From Moraxellaceae bacterium (GTDB taxonomy: Bacteria; Pseudomonadota; Gammaproteobacteria; Burkholderiales; Rhodocyclaceae), in assembly GCA_031119205.1 (NCBI GenBank), contig JAVHYF010000014.1, positions 47,244-111,243 on the forward strand: a stretch of 64,000 nucleotides of DNA, in the 5' to 3' direction. The first letter of the stretch is position 1. Each line of letters starts with the position of its first letter. This document shows positions 62,787-64,000 of the stretch, in pieces. Position numbers and translations under genes: made by a program. A model generated the notes under the pieces. That model saw nothing but the letters and a program-made list of their open reading frames with translations. It ran no database searches and was not told the DNA's origin.

Positions 62787-63710
62787 TCAGTTTTGGGGAA
62801 CGTTGGGAATGGCTCGACGTGCCAGTGATTTCGCCATGCGCTTGAGCGATGCCGCGCGATGCGGGCCCTGCCTGAGGATGTGCCAGAACGCACCCATGCC
62901 GATGCCGACGTCGCCACGCGAGCAGTGGGCGCCCGCGAAGTTGCACCAGCCTGCGTGACGCCGGCGGGCCAGCTCGCGATGGTCGACCTCGTTGCCATCA
63001 GGTGAGCTGAGGCCGAAGCGCGCGATCAGCGATTCACGCATCAGTTCGGTGTTGTTCAGGGCGGGCAACTTGCGCGACAGCGAAGCGGGGTGCTGGCGGT
63101 ACAGCACCATGGATTCGGCCAGCTTCACGAAGCGGGACTCACGACTGGCGCGCACGAAGTACTCCCAGTCGTCGGTCTGGTGGTCGGCGCACAGGAAGGG
63201 GCCGAGCGAATCCCACAGGCTGCGGCGGAACAGCGCGGACGATGGCAGCGCCCAGTTGGTCAGCAGCATCTTGTGATAGATCCAGCCGCTCAGACTGGGC
63301 TCGATGCGGCCATCCCGTGTTGCGGCCAGCCAGGCGCTACAGTCCTCGCCATGCCAGCTGGTGAACTCGGTGAAGGAAAAACCGTGCTCGGGCCGCGCAT
63401 CCAGCGCGGCCATCTGCAGCCGCAGCTTTTCCGGGTGCCAGATGTCGTCGCTGTCCAGCAGCGCGATGAACTCGCTGTCGCTCTCGGCGACGCCGCGGTT
63501 GCGCGACGCCGACATGCCGGCATTCACCTGTGAGATGACCCGCACCTGCGGGCCGTAGCCGGCAGCGACATCTGCCGTGTTGTCGCGCGAGCCGTCGTTG
63601 ATGACCACGATCTCGAAATCGCGGAAGGTCGAGGCGAGGGTGGTCTCCAGCGTCGGCCCGAGCAGGGCGGCGGCGTTGTAGGCGGGAATGATGACGCTGA
63701 CGCGGGGCAT
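62787..63710 (-). CDS. Glycosyltransferase family 2
   Basis: 307 residues. VSVIIPAYNAAALLGPTLET and FRDFEIVVINDGSRDNTADV are the N-terminal nucleotide-binding signatures, and SEFIALLDSDDIWHPEKL has the DxD motif. GT2 inverting enzymes use nucleotide-sugars to build exopolysaccharide. It is followed by the asparagine-synthetase-like gene after 19 bp and preceded by the PLP decarboxylase gene (12 bp), so all three are probably co-transcribed. Confidence 0.92.
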   Translation of the reverse strand: MPRVSVIIPAYNAAALLGPTLETTLASTFRDFEIVVINDGSRDNTADVAAGYGPQVRVISQVNAGMSASRNRGVAESDSEFIALLDSDDIWHPEKLRLQMAALDARPEHGFSFTEFTSWHGEDCSAWLAATRDGRIEPSLSGWIYHKMLLTNWALPSSALFRRSLWDSLGPFLCADHQTDDWEYFVRASRESRFVKLAESMVLYRQHPASLSRKLPALNNTELMRESLIARFGLSSPDGNEVDHRELARRRHAGWCNFAGAHCSRGDVGIGMGAFWHILRQGPHRAASLKRMAKSLARRAIPNVPQN

Positions 63711-63722
63711 CGTCGGGCTCCG

Positions 63723-64000
63723 TCAGACCAGCACTTCGACCGGCTGAGGCTGGCTCAGGAAGTCGCGCGGGCTGGCGGTGTAACCGTAGGCGCCGGACTG
63801 GAAGACGGCGACCAGATCGCCCGGCTCGGCGGCTGCCAGCTCCATGCGCTCACCCAGCAGGTCCAGCGGCGTGCACAGGGGGCCGACGACCGAAGCCAGT
63901 TCGGCCGTGGTGCTGTCCATGCGCGTGGCGATGGCAACCGGGTAGTTCTTGCGGATCACCTGGCCGAAGTTGCCGGACGCCGCGAGGTGATGGTGCAGTC
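63723..64000 (-). CDS. PLP-dependent decarboxylase, alanine racemase fold (partial, N-terminus off the right edge)
   Basis: About 91 C-terminal residues. VGPLCTPLDLLGERMELAAA and GDLVAVFQSGAYGYTASPRD are the C-terminal signature of group IV (diaminopimelate/ornithine-type) decarboxylases; GPLC carries the conserved Cys and the AYGYTASP stretch a PLP contact. The ending DFLSQPQPVEVLV recalls the exosortase A-associated decarboxylase. It precedes the GT2 gene by 12 bp. Substrate cannot be assigned from the fragment. Confidence 0.8.
   Translation of the reverse strand, partial: LHHHLAASGNFGQVIRKNYPVAIATRMDSTTAELASVVGPLCTPLDLLGERMELAAAEPGDLVAVFQSGAYGYTASPRDFLSQPQPVEVLV

Noticed and set aside
1..64000. 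tRNA, rRNA or other structured RNA genes in intergenic regions
   Set aside because: No cloverleaf, rRNA-like or known riboswitch pattern was recognised in any gap; small RNAs without obvious structure cannot be excluded by eye.

Overview
The window is GC-rich, densely coded DNA from a Gram-negative bacterium, most likely a betaproteobacterium near Rhodocyclales. That placement is an inference from gene order: ffh next to a CcsA/YpjD-type cytochrome assembly gene, then pilB-pilC-pilD, an FmdB zinc-ribbon gene, a DUF502 gene and aspS. No rRNA, tRNA, CRISPR array, IS element or phage gene was found.

Layout. (1) 1-3961 (-): tripartite RND efflux operon (outer-membrane factor, adaptor, pump; the pump runs off the left edge). 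Divergent from it, 4167-7037 (+): MipA/OmpV outer-membrane protein, OmpR-type regulator and histidine kinase, with overlapping genes and a candidate regulator box (GGTAAG-N5-GGTAAG) upstream. (2) 7126-16467: amidohydrolase, MFS transporter, DUF72 protein, HAD phosphatase, ROK/polyphosphate-glucokinase-like kinase, host-attachment-like protein, flavin-type stress protein, a 56-aa membrane protein, YihY protein, VOC protein and a glycine-zipper protein. (3) 16581-26012: a LysR regulator divergent from cupin, cysteine hydrolase, NMT1-type binding protein, creatininase-family hydrolase, FAD oxidase, CocE/NonD hydrolase, ABC permease and ABC ATPase. It reads as an uptake-and-breakdown pathway for an unidentified nitrogenous, probably amide or cyclic, compound, and is the best candidate here for an undescribed system. 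A nicotinamidase and a nicotinate phosphoribosyltransferase (NAD salvage) follow. (4) 28304-34402 (-): four tandem secreted pectate lyases. Each has a signal peptide, the same four-cysteine module of about 65 residues, a long polyserine linker and a PL1-like beta-helix domain; each gene has its own downstream hairpin. (5) 34703-43240: DinG/YoaA helicase, two receiver proteins (one with an altered phosphoacceptor), a Fur-family repressor, oligopeptidase B and a pirin. (6) 43468-52647: aspS, DUF502, FmdB, pilD, pilC, pilB, cytochrome c assembly protein and ffh. (7) 52659-55174: two tandem paralogous Na+/H+ antiporter-like proteins. (8) 55353-64000: a surface-polysaccharide region with a Tat-exported lyase-like protein, a beta-propeller-like protein, three glycosyltransferases, an asparagine-synthetase-like enzyme without the usual Cys2, and the end of a PLP decarboxylase resembling exosortase-associated enzymes.

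Taken together, the window suggests a free-living degrader of plant polysaccharide and small nitrogen compounds that also has type IV pili and makes exopolysaccharide. Family assignments rest on motifs recognised by eye; no database search was run.
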